Assembly (NCBI GenBank): GCA_009869945.1
Contig: WIXG01000175.1
Span: forward strand, 1 to 64,000
DNA: 64,000 nt
Reading direction: 5' to 3'
DNA from: Mesaphorura yosii
Taxonomy: Eukaryota; Arthropoda; Collembola; Poduromorpha; Tullbergiidae
Below the pieces are notes generated by a model. The model made no database searches and was not told where the DNA came from. It saw only the letters and a list, made by a program, of their open reading frames with translations. Positions 51,901 to 63,542 of this stretch are shown here, one piece after another (positions within the stretch are counted from its first letter, which is position 1; the number at the start of each line of letters is the position of its first letter). Position numbers and translations under genes: made by a program.

Positions 51901-53178
51901 ATGCGGCTGGTATAATATGGCTAATAATAAAATATACCCAATCCGATTCAGTCAGCTTGGCAGTAATTCTTATAATTTGTTTCAGTACAACTGCGCGCAC
52001 ACGGCGCGCCGTGCCTGTGTGCACGTGTAACTTCTGCTGTTGTCGCTGGTAAAGACAATAAAAGAGCGAGAGAAAAGTTCAGCAAGAAATCGCGGTGGTG
52101 CAAAGTTCGTACATTATTTCCTAAATGGCAGTTGCTCCAAAATGACGCGTTCCGGAAAAATTAACGCGATTTATAACAGCAGCGAGTGCGCTGTTTAATT
52201 CTAAACTCCGTGATCATAAAGTCATATAGCATCGCAACAATTTCTTCCAGGCCGGGCCATCCAAAGGGCTGCAGGCCAGGTCAACACATGGGAACAGTGT
52301 CAAGCAGTTGTCAATCTGATAAGGGGAAAGATTGTAATGATCCCTGTAATGTCTCGACGTAATGCAATGTCTGGCTGACTTCAGAAAATCACATCAAGAG
52401 AATCGGTTCCTTTATCATTGAACTTGTGCACTCTTCTTACGTGCGGTACGCACTTGACTTGCGACTAATCGTTAGTCCCCAGCAAAGAGACCCATTGGAC
52501 GCTAATTTAACACTAATATTACATTACATTGGTGTGCATTGCAGCGTAGGATTTCACATGGGACAGAATGTTTCCTTTATTGTGTTTCCGAATTGAATTC
52601 ACTTCCATTCACTTCACCCTGGCTGCCGCTGCAGCTCACTGCGAATGCTTCCGACACAAAAGAGTTTCCTCTTCCCGTCGTAGGGTTTTTCTCATCCTCC
52701 AAGCCTGGCTTTCAATGGACACGAACGTAAATACTTTTCTGTAACAATGACATTCATTCACAGAAAGGAGAAAGGCTAACTGATCATGCTCATGATCCCT
52801 GATGAGATCGTATCGTTGACATTACACTTGACGGCGTGGATATTAAAAGAAATTGCACCATCCATTTGCGACTGGCTCGAAGAATGAGGATTCAAATTTG
52901 TAAGTTGCAAATGTGGCAGTCGTACTCGTGCTGTTTGTACAAATGAATTACATCAGTAAACCAAAAGAGGCAATTAGTTAAATAAGTGACTTCTTCTGAG
53001 TGCAATTGTCCAATTCTTGCAATTGCTCAATTTCGTGTCCGTAATGACAAAGAGCTTCATAGTAGCATGCAAATGGCTCACCTGTGGTTGCGAAGAAGAG
53101 TGAAAAGTTGAGTAGCGCCAAGAAGAGAACGGAAGACTTGATCTTCCTCCTCCACACGATTGTTATTAGTGCCATCAT
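36999..53178 (-). CDS. DIP-type three-Ig cell-surface protein with altered Ig3, DIP-B
   Basis: Nine exons on the minus strand: 53178-53082, 46766-46657, 45122-44964, 44885-44859, 44758-44563, 40141-40013, 39943-39824, 37782-37603 and 37504-36999, giving 507 aa. All introns are GT-AG. ATG 53178 is the first in-frame ATG and opens a signal peptide (about 13-32). Ig1 has Cys60, Trp72, Cys121 and the VNTDPM end typical of DIPs. Ig2 has Cys164, Trp176, Cys220. Ig3 has Cys263 and Trp275, but the expected second Cys is Val323 (EYNVTARN, against EYHCIAKN in DIP-A), so its core disulfide cannot form. The stalk is rich in His, Ser, Asn and Gly. The C-terminal hydrophobic tail (about 488-507) fits GPI anchoring. 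Introns match DIP-A in phase, with one extra here creating a 27-nt exon. Expected role: neuronal partner recognition through Dpr binding. Confidence 0.88.
37783..39823 (-). other. Intron 7 of DIP-B (2.0 kb)
   Basis: Phase-1 intron within the Ig3 coding region, at the same place and phase as the 130-nt intron of DIP-A. No nested gene recognised. Confidence 0.8.
40142..44562 (-). other. Intron 5 of DIP-B (4.4 kb)
   Basis: Phase-1 intron inside the Ig2 coding region, matching intron 4 of DIP-A. Frames in it (such as 42588-42944 plus and 42199-42546 minus) show no domain. It contains the perfect inverted repeat at 40847-40874. Confidence 0.8.
40847..40874. repeat. Perfect inverted repeat, 12-bp arms and 4-base spacer
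   Basis: AACGAATGAACG, then CGCA, then CGTTCATTCGTT. The arms are exact reverse complements. It sits in an intron of DIP-B and is followed by a short T-run. Confidence 0.95.
45123..46656 (-). other. Intron 2 of DIP-B (1.5 kb)
   Basis: Phase-0 intron inside the Ig1 coding region, at the same place as intron 2 of DIP-A. A lysine/arginine-rich frame on the plus strand (45558-45869) looks fortuitous. Confidence 0.8.
46767..53081 (-). other. Intron 1 of DIP-B (6.3 kb), no nested gene recognised
   Basis: Phase-1 intron between the signal-peptide exon and the Ig1 exon. The longest frame (49857-50243 plus, 128 codons) has no domain. A GC-rich palindrome lies at 52000-52013. Confidence 0.75.
52000..52013. 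repeat. 14-bp perfect palindrome, CpG-rich
   Basis: CACGGCGCGCCGTG reads the same on both strands, inside a short CpG-rich patch (about 51992-52026) in intron 1 of DIP-B. Confidence 0.9.
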
Positions 53179-53450
53179 CAGTTTGTCAGAATTTATACCT
53201 CGAATTCCTCTTGAGAAAAAAATTGAATTGAGCTGGAGTTGAAGTGCTGAATGAATGAATGTTTTTGAGAAAACGCACAGATTCAAAACCCGAGTGCGTG
53301 GCACCACTCAAGATTCACTTTATGTCATCATTCGTCTTTTCAGCGACATTGAACCGACCCATACGGTGAAAGTGTGCCTGGAGTGTCCGTGTGTGCTGGA
53401 GCCAAGACACCACGTAGCAGCAACTTCTTTTCTCCGTGAAGCTTGAAGGG

Positions 53451-53466
53451 ATGAATGAATGAATGA
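53451..53466. repeat. ATGA microsatellite upstream of DIP-B
   Basis: Four copies of ATGA. A shorter copy of the same motif lies at 53251-53260. Both fall in the likely 5' leader or promoter of DIP-B. Confidence 0.8.
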
Positions 53467-53510
53467 AGAGCAGTGCGACGACGATGACGATGATGAAATG
53501 TAATAAGGAA

Positions 53511-53517
53511 TTTTATA
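53511..53517 (-). promoter_or_regulatory. Candidate TATA box of DIP-B
   Basis: TATAAAA on the minus strand, about 335 bases upstream of the ATG. TCATC initiator-like sequence lies around 53488-53495, roughly 25 bases on. Support is motif only. Confidence 0.25.
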
Positions 53518-56500
53518 GAGTCGGGAAAGGAGCTTACAGCTTAAGTTGTTTCAAACGGAAGATTTCCCTGTCTTGTGTTTTTCCAAGATGTGTTCTATAC
53601 ACGAAAACACGCTGTACTCGATTTATTTTTGGCTTTTTCCCGTTGGCGTGCCTTGTCTTGCTGTTCACCAACTTTCGGCGATGACTAGACGTCAATATTC
53701 TTTCATACTTCTTAAGTGCTTCTGTTCCTCCACTTCAGCGATGTCTTCAATAGCCAAGAGCGCTTCCTGTATAAACCAAAAAGAAGGAGAGGGTCTCTTA
53801 ATAATTACTAATTTAGATTATTAACTTCGTTACACAGAATAATTAAACCTTCTGGGACCTGTTTTAAATTTTGTTAAGTGGATTGAAGCCTGAGCCGTTA
53901 TTGTGTTGCAATAGTTACAAAACTTCATTGAATCTCAATTTACCCCAAACGACGCATGAATTTCAAGAAGGCATGCAAGAAGGTCAAATTTGCTATTGTA
54001 CTAGACTTCTTTTGGTATTTTCTACCGGGCCAAACTGCTCTGTAAATGCATCTGTTCGAAGTATTCCGCTTTGACACGAAAATGGGCACGCAGAATTTCG
54101 AATTAAAGGAATCAAACAATAAAACTTCAAAGATGTACTACATTACACGGAAACCCCGAATAAAGTCTTGTCTCACTTCGTAAACTTTGAAAATAGTTGG
54201 AGCCCCCGGCCTCGCACGCACGTGGTGGTATGATAGGATGAAGGAGTTTTTAATAGTTCAAATAGTTGTTAAGCTCTTTTGTGCCCTGCCATGACTTTGG
54301 TTTTGGTCTCTGTTCTCGGAAAACCAATGTTGTGAAGCCGCCAAGTGGGTGCATCTCGACGCAGAACTAACAATGGCGAGACCATCACAATGCAATCGGG
54401 AAAAGTTTACGAGCACAAAGCCCTAAGATGGCTTGACTGTCTCGTGTTCGAGTGCAGGCAATAATTTTAATGGATTAATATTCTTGTTGTTTTAAGAATA
54501 TTAAATTTTCCCTGTCCTTTTGTTCGTCCCTTCTAATTACCTTGCGACAATGAAATATTGACTCCGCTATTATACCGAATCACTCCGGTGCATTCGCAGT
54601 CCGAAAACTGTCGGTCGAGTTGAAAGCGAGCTGATTTGCTCCAATAATTAGATTATTTATAAAAGCTTCACTTTTGGAAGGGTTTCTTTCCCGGCCACGC
54701 TTGGTTAGTTTCTGGCACAGCAGAATATTTGCGAGGCGCCAGGGTGTAAACACGCCACCCCGCCATCGAGATCGACGTGCTATTTGCCATTGCTAGGCGC
54801 ACCAACCATAACGAAACAAAGCAATGCGGAAATTCTAGGTGGGAATGTTCAGGAATCCGAATTCAGATTCCGGATGAAGGATTTTACAGCACGAGCGCAC
54901 GTCCGCCTCTCCTTTCAATTCATCTGCCTCGCATTTTACCACCACTCGATGGTATAATTAAGTTTAATATATTGCTCTCGACGTGGCTTCTCGTCTCTCG
55001 AGAAACCTCGGCGCTCTGTGTGACGCGTGCATAAATATCTCGCAAACATGACATTCACTATAAATTTTAATGACCACCAAGAAAAAAGCAGTTTGCAGGT
55101 TTGTTTTTACTTCATTGACGTTTAACGTACTGTAAACTCTTCTGGGAAGAGACAAAGACAAGTGTAGTGCCAGTGCATTGTTTCTCGAAATTAGAAGCAC
55201 AACACGCACTAAAAAGAATTTGAGGATGAGCAAGTTCGAAACGAAATAAAAATGAGAATGCAAAGTGAGTGCCAAAGAATTCTCCACGAACGCTGTACAT
55301 GCATTCGTCCGGTTATGTATAATAAGAAAAGGAAATACTTCTTCCTATTTTCGTGTGTTTTTCCGGAGTTGCTTTTACAGTGCATGGAATCCTGTGCCGT
55401 CTGTCTTGTATGCGTTGTTGAAGGTGATTTGTGATACTTTCATTCTGTCACAAAACCATCCTGCATCAGTCGTCAAGTATTTTCATAAGTACATATTTCT
55501 TTTTAGCTATTCTCAAAATTTGGTTCGGATCGGAGTTCATTGGAAGGCGTACGTGTAGAGAGTCTGGGTTTCTTAAGAGCACGAGCCTAGCGAGATTTCT
55601 AAATATGCCAGACCAAGCCAGGCGAGGATTTTTAAACTCTAGCGTGCACCACCATTATTTTTATGCGCAAGTATGCAAGTCGCGACTTGAGAGTACGAAA
55701 CATATTTGTGACAGAAACACAAAAATTTACTATACTCGAGCAGTTGATGGTTGACAGATTCTCTCGCATGTTATTGTGAATTGTGCAAGACCACGATGCA
55801 AGACATAAGAAAAGAGGCTGGCAGGGAGAAAAGAGTTTGAAAATGCTTGTGACACGGTTTATACTTGAAACAAGATAAACACGCATAAAGCATCACCACC
55901 AAGAGCACGAAACGACACACGAGCGAGATAAACTGCTCGGATGCACTTGCAACTGTGACTTGCACTGGAAGACAGAAGAATCTTTGTATTTGTATTCATC
56001 TGTGGTTTATAAATACATCTTCATGTTCAAATTTTATACTTCATTCCGTCACATTTAATTTTATTAGTCGAACGACCATGTTATTAGCGTGCAGTGGGCA
56101 TGGCATGAAATCTTTACTTTGTAATCGCAGTGGCATTAAAGCAAAAAAGCATACAAATCACAAAATTGATGAATCATGAGAAACCGCACGCAGCGGAGTA
56201 AGCAGCAACAGTTCATAAAGATAACGAGGACCTGCATTTCATCAACTGATTAAAATCCGTCACGGAGACAAAGTACAGATTTTCGACGACCATGCATAAT
56301 GACGACAGTCTGCAATCGACTTGTTCTACTGTGTCGATCTTATTTACTTATAATTAGGGCCTTGACTTTGAATTTGTGTTCCCCAACCCTTTGCAGAGAG
56401 TGTGAGCTAATTTGTATCAGGAGCATACAAGAAACCAGTACTCTTAAAGGGTTTTCATGTTTTCTCGCCCTGTCAGAATTAATCAACATAAAATCTTTGC

Positions 56501-57910
56501 ATTCCACTACTTTTACAAATTACGTTTTATGTTTGTCAAACGGTAGTGCGCGACGTGTGCTTCGCTCGGGTACTTAAAAATGAATTTTAAGACCACGGAA
56601 GAGTGACAGAAACAACAAGTTCACATTTTTGTAACGCGTAATGAAGGGTATTAAGACTTCAGCCAGTGTTCAGAATTTCAAAAGTCGTGTACAACAAATG
56701 AGTTTTACTCCCTGATTCTAAATCTCGTACATTGCTCAATTTTCTGTTCGGAAACGTCATTTATCTCTGTACCGAACCAAATCTCCGAATTCAGAGCAGA
56801 TATTCGAGGAAACAACAACGAGCAGGCATTCATTGTTTTTAACTTGGTCACACCGGCTGAAAATGCTTATTTAGCACGAAATGCTTGAAAATATTATGCA
56901 AGAGTGAGGCTGCTTCTGTTGCTACGGATCACCGACGAGTTCACCTTTTTCTACGCGCATGCTTAGAAATAAACAATTCTGGAGAGCACATGTGCTGTGT
57001 TGTCAATAATTGTCACCCACGTTGGAAACTGGAAAGGAACAAAGATGCATCGACTCATTCATCTTGGAAATCTTCGACTTGGCGCTCCGTTCTGTTCTCA
57101 ACAGACAACAGATTTTTGTTCGTGCTGAATTAGCTATAAACCCAGAGGAGGGCTTTGCTTGTTATTTTTAACCTTGTGTGCTTAAGTGCATTTTTGCTAT
57201 TTCATCAGTTTGTGTCCCCAAATTTGTTATCTGTACGTAATTTTCGAAACTGCAGCTCAACTTCAATCTCAACATGCCCCGATTTGTAGAATAGAATTTG
57301 TTGTGAGTCGATAACTCCGAACCAAGCAAGAGCCTAAGTAGACCTTCCACCTTTAAGCTCAAGTAGTTGGCACTTGTTGATTGTTGGTTTTAATTGGTTA
57401 AGTAGCACTAATATGATTAAACATCTCAACGAGCTGAAGCGTACGAACGAACTAACCTTAAACAACAGGTAGTTTGGGTTTCGGCGAGCGGTTTCACGAC
57501 TACTTTCCTTAATGATGAGAAATGACACGGCACGGCGGTCGGAGAAGTGAAGCTTCTTCAAATGAGTGCAGACACCATAAACCATATTACACTCTATAAA
57601 ATCAACCTCACAAAGATTAGAGAAGCTGACAACATGACAGCTTCGTGGAAATGGAAGACGACTGAAGCAGTGATGTGATGAGAACTGAGAACTGAGTAAA
57701 AGTACGGCTGACTGTAAACGAGATGATAAAATCAAACGACGAAAACTTGAGTCTTTAGACTTTACTGCCGCACTTCAAACGCACGCCTTTGTCGAGAGTC
57801 CTTTTTGCCTCGCGTCGCACCTTCTGCCTGTCGGCTGTCGCACTCAATAAAAGGTGAACGTGGAGCGGTGAAGGGTGGTAAAAGTCACCGCATGAAATTA
57901 AATCGTTTTC

Positions 57911-57930
57911 TTCTTTCTTTCTTTCTTTCT
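57911..57930. repeat. TTCT microsatellite
   Basis: Five perfect copies of TTCT, followed by ACAGAAAGAA, which is partly complementary. Confidence 0.85.
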
Positions 57931-58643
57931 ACAGAAAGAACTTGAAAATTTTCTCTGATTTCACTGAAAGCTAAAGTTCGGCAGGTTTAGAGATGTTGAC
58001 ACTTCCCCGCGTTAATTAGACTGCTCAGTTAAGTTAATTTGATTGAGACTACCGGAAAGAAAACAACAATGATATTTCACGCTCGACCCGTGCGCCGTGC
58101 GGCGCAAACACGAGAGAAAGATGAAGTTGAGCGTGCACGCGTGTAGACTGAAGTGTGGTTAAATGTTTTTGCCGTGCAGCAGTCTTAGCCTCTCAATGGA
58201 ATTCTGGAAATACAGTTCGAGTCGAAACCAACCACCGCACCACCGTGAGCCAGCCACCATCAACCACCAAAATCACCACGAGACAATTCTATCGGGCCGT
58301 ACGCCGAGGCTCGCTTGCCGCACACAAGTAGTCCTCAGAGATGCGCTTTCCCAGTCACAGGCGCAGTTTTCGTATTACTCCCGAGACACTTGATACACAC
58401 ACCACAATAGCCACGCTTGTTCACTATGAGTAAATCCCAAGTCGAAGTATCTTTGCTCACTGCCAGAAAATGCATTTGAAATCAAAACCGAAACAACCCG
58501 AAATGTTATTTAAGCGACTCCTGTTCGAACTGTCGTAGATTTGAGTCCGAAAGGGGAGAAAACTAGCACGAATGACACGAAAGGAAGAGGAGATGCTATT
58601 AAGATCCTGCCTGGCCCGTCTCGCGTCGTGTGAAGTTGAAATC

Positions 58644-58660
58644 TGGATGGATGGATGGAT
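58644..58660. repeat. TGGA microsatellite
   Basis: Four copies of TGGA in a row. Confidence 0.85.
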
Positions 58661-61605
58661 GATGAGAGAGATGAAGTCGAAGATTGAGAGTTCGTAGTTG
58701 CATGAACGAAATTACCGATATTACCAATACAAGCCTGAGACATGTGCACGGTTGAGATGCGTGGCGCAATGCACTCAAGTAGACGAGTTCTGTAGCAAAC
58801 CGAAAGCCAACCCCACACTGCGCAGCATCATGTAGCAAGAAGCTCAAACCTCAAGCTTCTCGCAAATTATTACGAGAAATGCCACACAAGACTTGCTCAA
58901 ACGCAGTTGAGATTGCGCATCATTTCTTTCTGTGATCTGATTACTGACTAAGATCGCCGTGTATTAATGCACAGAAGCTTGCTTTCACTTTATAAATGTA
59001 TTTCCTAATTGTTTGGATTGGCATAATTTTTACGGCTAAAGTATACAGTTAATTAACAAACGGGATCCTGGCAAGCACGCACTCTTACCACAAATTCATA
59101 AACAAACCAAAGGGTTAAACAGTCTGAACTGTACGGACTTTGTCCGACTCTCTCTCCAAATTAATGCAGAGTTGGTGAAAGGGATTGAACTGAATATCCT
59201 CAGGTGTTTCCGGCTTCCGAAACATTTGTTTACTTGATGAGGCTTGCTTATAACACAAGACACAGGTTGAGAGCAGCGGGTGCAAGTATTCCCTCAATTG
59301 GAAAGGCATTCCAAAGGAAATGAGAATTGAAAACTTCATAGGAATAAGGAATAGCACCTCCATTGCTGAACACACCATTCACCTGCTTAGCAAGAACTCA
59401 AGCTCAGGAAGCTTTCCATCAAAGAAGGAAAGGAAAGCAAGCCAGACCACAAGAAAATGATTAATTTAACGAAGAAGAACGTTGCACAATAAATTAGGCC
59501 ATGGAAGATACCAAGAAGCTCAAAGAATAACGTACGCGGTCACGGAAATTCCGGAAAGAAATTAAAAACCACTTTACAATGAGTAAGAGAATCCGATTAA
59601 GTCAGACGCGGAAGAGATCCTGACCCTCTGTTACAAATCTTAAGATTCAGAATTCACGGTTGTAGTATCATTGGACGCAAAAATCCAACTCACAAGTTCG
59701 TTCCTGCTACTCGATTGGACTATCCACTAATTACTCATTACTCTGAGTTAATATAATTTATTTTCTAATTTATTCAAATCACCCTTTCTTGGTATCTTTT
59801 GAAGCCTGAAGGCATTTTCTTAATTTTGGCAAAAATTTTCATCGGCATGAACCTGGTTTAGTCCACATCAAAGAATTTCGGCACGGATTTAGGAATTTGC
59901 CATCTGCCACTGCCACTACTGCCATAATAATGTCCAAACATTGTTCTCCCCAAATAGAAGACATTACAACGTAGCCCAGTTACTCGTTCATTCATAAACT
60001 AGAACAATCCCTTCACAGTGTCGTGTGTCCGTTCTCAGCTCCACAGCGAAAGAGGTAGTAATAATAATAGTCAACAAGACGTAAAATGGTTATGGCTTTC
60101 AGACGCAGACTTTGGCCTGGTCCGGTCTCAATCTCAATGCCAGCAGCGGGTGGTGGACGTGGGACCTGCTTGAAGCTGTCAAGTGTAAAAACTTGGAAAG
60201 AAATGGTTCTACTCTTGTCATAGCCATAAACATTGTTTCCAATAAAGATGTTTTTCGGATTTTGAAAAGATCCCATAATAAGACAACAGCAGCACAAGAA
60301 GGCTAAAACCATAAAAATAAAGTAAAATACAAACTCTCCAGCTCCAGAAAGTGAACAGAAAGTACGTAAGAGTTCTGGACACTGGAAGAATAGAGCACAG
60401 CTTCTAGTTGTAATGCCATTATTTTCGAGCATTTGGTGGGGACAGAAACAATTTAAACTCACTCGACTGTAAATATTAATGGCTCAGTTGGCCTTCAATG
60501 CAAGCCTTTCATTAAATGCGGATGTCGGATTTTGGTTCGACTTGGTTTTATTTTCTTTAGCAATAGCAATTAAAGCTGGTCAAGACATTTCGGTCAGATC
60601 CTCAGGCACTCACCTGTGATTTGTTTCCTCTTAATTTAAATGTTCGGGGTTCTAATCTCAAGATTAACTCGTTGACTCAAATGAATTGATAGATACTCCT
60701 CCCCATGTCTATAAAAACTTCCAGAACGGCTACTCGCCTCGCCGAGGTGGTCGAGAACCTGAGAAAAATTGACAGTTCAGTTTACGCAGTCACGGTCAGG
60801 AACTGAGAAGAGGGTTCTAATGCGATCATATTTTGTGCTCATGGAGTAGGGACGTCCAAGTCATTAAAATATGCTTAGACAATATGAATTTGTTGTAGAA
60901 TTAAGTTCTCAGGAGGGTCGACCAAAGTGTTTTTATTGAGTCGACACTGATTACAGTCTGAAATCTGTGCAATATGTGGAAACGCTCTGCTCACTACGCG
61001 CGCTTGAATTTGCATGTAGTCATATTGCATTACGCTTAACGCTATGCAGGCTCAGATTGCAGACATTGCAGAGAAAGATTTTGTGATGTCTGTGCAGCAG
61101 GTGTTCTCGGGTGAGTTCGGAAGGTCAAAGTAGGCTCATCATGGAAAATTTCATATTTTTTACACGATTACTGGTCGTTAACATGAATACGTGTTGTACT
61201 TTGAATTGTATTTAAAATCCAGTCATTATTGACGTTGGTTGAAGTCTGTGACTGCTTTTGTTAGGCCACGCGAAACACGAACTTTACTTGATCCGAATTA
61301 AACGAAACTCCCTGTCGAACATGCAGCTACGCTTCGGCTGGTTTCATTGTCTCCTATGGTCAAGTTCAAACTCCAAGGTCCATTTGAGTAACTTTTACGA
61401 GCCGTGTTTATTCAACTGTGACACGTTCAGCTCGGGACAACTCATCTTCGATTAAATTTTGCGCTCGGGAGTCAGCAAACTTCTGCGCACGACCCCAATT
61501 GGTCAACATGCAGCATAATTGAAATGTCCCGTAAACAATTTCAAAACAGAATCTGTGGTTTCAGGTTAATTCTTTGTTATTGACACACAGCGAGGTCGTT
61601 GCTAA

Positions 61606-61639
61606 TATAAAAACGATTGCCATATGTTAAATTTCAGTT
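61606..61639 (+). promoter_or_regulatory. TATA plus initiator promoter of the unknown secreted protein
   Basis: TATAAAAA at 61606-61613 and TCAGTT at 61634-61639, with the initiator A exactly 30 bases from the first T of the box. TCAGT is the arthropod initiator consensus. The predicted start at about 61636 lies 43 bases before the ATG, giving a short leader. Confidence 0.7.
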
Positions 61640-61678
61640 CTAATCTGGAAACAGCTCAGTCTTACCATAACACTGACC

Positions 61679-62936
61679 ATGTCGCCGAAACTCATTCTTG
61701 CCTTCTTCTGCCTTGGCGTGGCTGTGAACGCACAGCAGACCCAATGGACAAACTTGAAAGGTGAGAATTGATGATTTTGATTTCTGATATGGAATGATAT
61801 TCTTTTAAATAGCTTTCTGATACAAAGTGATAATATGCTCCCATTTTCAGTGCATTACAGTCTGAATCCATTCTCCAAGTACTACTACCAGGCTCAGCCT
61901 AGACAAGTTTCCGCCATGAAGGCAAACTCCTGGACGAACCTCAGTGGCAAGGACTGCACGAACGGTGGAAAGTACAACGGATTCCGGTACATTGAGAACA
62001 CTGAGACCCCGGGCCTTGCTCTCTTGTACGACGTCCAAGGCACGATCGCTGGAATCCAGATGATCGTAAGTACCAGAATTCCACTTCAAGTGTCAAAGTG
62101 TCATTTGTTTCACGCATCCCTTTATCCGTTCTTTTAGTTGGACAAAGCAACAATTGAAGCGAATAACTCATACCACTTCAGTGCAGTTCCAATTTACAAC
62201 CCAGACACGCTGGAAGGCCAAGACGTTTATGTCCTGACTGCGTACTTTGTTGATCCAAGTAAGCTGCGGCATTTAACCACTCGTGCCGTGCCATGAGACG
62301 TAGGGCTCTGTAATGCAGTATGTATCATTTCTTATCAGCAACCATTTGCACCACGGGTAGAGCCAGCTCCGACTTGGCCAGCTCTGGTACCGGATCTCTC
62401 CTCCAAGTGCAAAACGGAACCACGCCTGACAACCTGCTGCTGATGCCGCGTGACAGAGCAACAGCAATTTCTCAAGGGTGGTCCGAGAACCAATGTTTCA
62501 TTGGAATGGGTAATTACAATTTTATTCATTACTGGTAACGGGCACCTTCTGATTTTTATTTGTGTCCTTGGACCAGGTTACCACAACTTCTACAAGGTCA
62601 ACGAAATGGCTGACAAAAACTGCACTGAAACTATCCCACTGTTTGGGCTCTACGATAACAATAACTACCAAATTGGATTCGGATTTGCTGCGACGGGAAA
62701 GGTTGTACAAAACCACTTTGAGAATCCACCAGCCAGTGCTGTTAAGGTGAGTCAGGAAATGGAAACGATGTAGAGTTTGTAAGAGTAAGTTAACTTAGGA
62801 CTTTATGATAATTTAGCTAATCGTTGGATCCAAAACTGTTCCACAATGCTTGTTGGACCAGGCCAACAATCCCGGACTTACCACCATGCACGTCTTCTTC
62901 ACTGATTACCCTAATATGTACGCATGCATCTTGTAA
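61679..62936 (+). CDS. Secreted protein of unrecognised family, six exons
   Basis: Exons 61679-61760, 61851-62065, 62138-62258, 62339-62509, 62577-62746 and 62817-62936 join in frame through GT-AG introns of 67-90 nt, giving 292 aa. A signal peptide (about 1-18) ends in VNA before QQ. The mature part has six Cys, several Tyr- and Asn-rich stretches (NPFSKYYYQ, GLYDNNNYQIGFGF) and no transmembrane segment. The chain ends TDYPNMYACIL. I do not recognise the family. It could bind a ligand or be part of the cuticle or gut lining, but nothing in the sequence decides. The strong promoter and short introns suggest a well-expressed gene. Confidence 0.82.
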
Positions 62937-62956
62937 ACACCATAATTTGGAAAATT

Positions 62957-62962
62957 ATTAAA
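62957..62962 (+). terminator. Variant polyadenylation signal of the unknown secreted protein
   Basis: ATTAAA, 21 bases past the stop codon. It is the common variant of AATAAA and unusually close to the stop. Confidence 0.35.
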
Positions 62963-63542
62963 CTAATCATAGCACAGTATTCAGTCAAAGCATCTAGACG
63001 CAGGAATTGCACGAAGTTATGAACGCCCTTCAGTTTTCTGATATTTTGGAATGGAATATCAGAGATTCTCACATTGCATTTCACTACTATTTGACATATT
63101 TCATATGTGAGCCAAGCGTATAGTGTGTGTCAAAGCAGATTGTTCATTGGCACTCCATAATTGTAACTTTTTGTAATCATATCTAGCATCAAGTATTCAA
63201 CGCGCAATGCATTTATGGAAATTAACGTCGTTCGAATGGAAAGCTCGTGGCAGTGGTTTGTGTTCAACAACCTTTAATTTATCATTGCGTCCTTGCGGGG
63301 GATCATCTTCATAACTTTTGCCTGCCGTCATTTCTCTCTTATGCATATTCAGCTTTTGATGCATATTTCCTTAAATAGCATGACTGTATGGCCAATTTCC
63401 TTGAGCATTATCTTTGAACTCAAGCTCTTCCCCATTCTGAAACGCAGCAACACAGTTAGCATCATTTCTCAAGTGAATCTTAAACCACTTGCTTCAAAGT
63501 TTGTCTCGTCGCAGGGCAGGTCAGACACAATTCGAAATTAAG
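62963..63542. other. Intergenic DNA upstream of the GMC oxidoreductase
   Basis: About 580 bases with no supported gene. A possible 5'-leader splice acceptor (TCGCAG) ends at about 63514. Confidence 0.5.

Larger units (their letters stand above)
53530..61560. other. Intergenic DNA of about 8 kb, no gene supported
   Basis: Simple repeats occur at 57911-57930 (TTCT) and 58644-58660 (TGGA). Two minus-strand frames with hydrophobic stretches (59115-59378 and 60013-60462) are the only coding hints, and neither has a recognised domain or a good splice partner. No RNA gene was seen. Confidence 0.5.

Noticed and set aside
53191-53197. TATAAAT on the minus strand just before the DIP-B ATG
   Set aside because: A start 30 bases on would fall inside the coding sequence, past the ATG and into the signal peptide.
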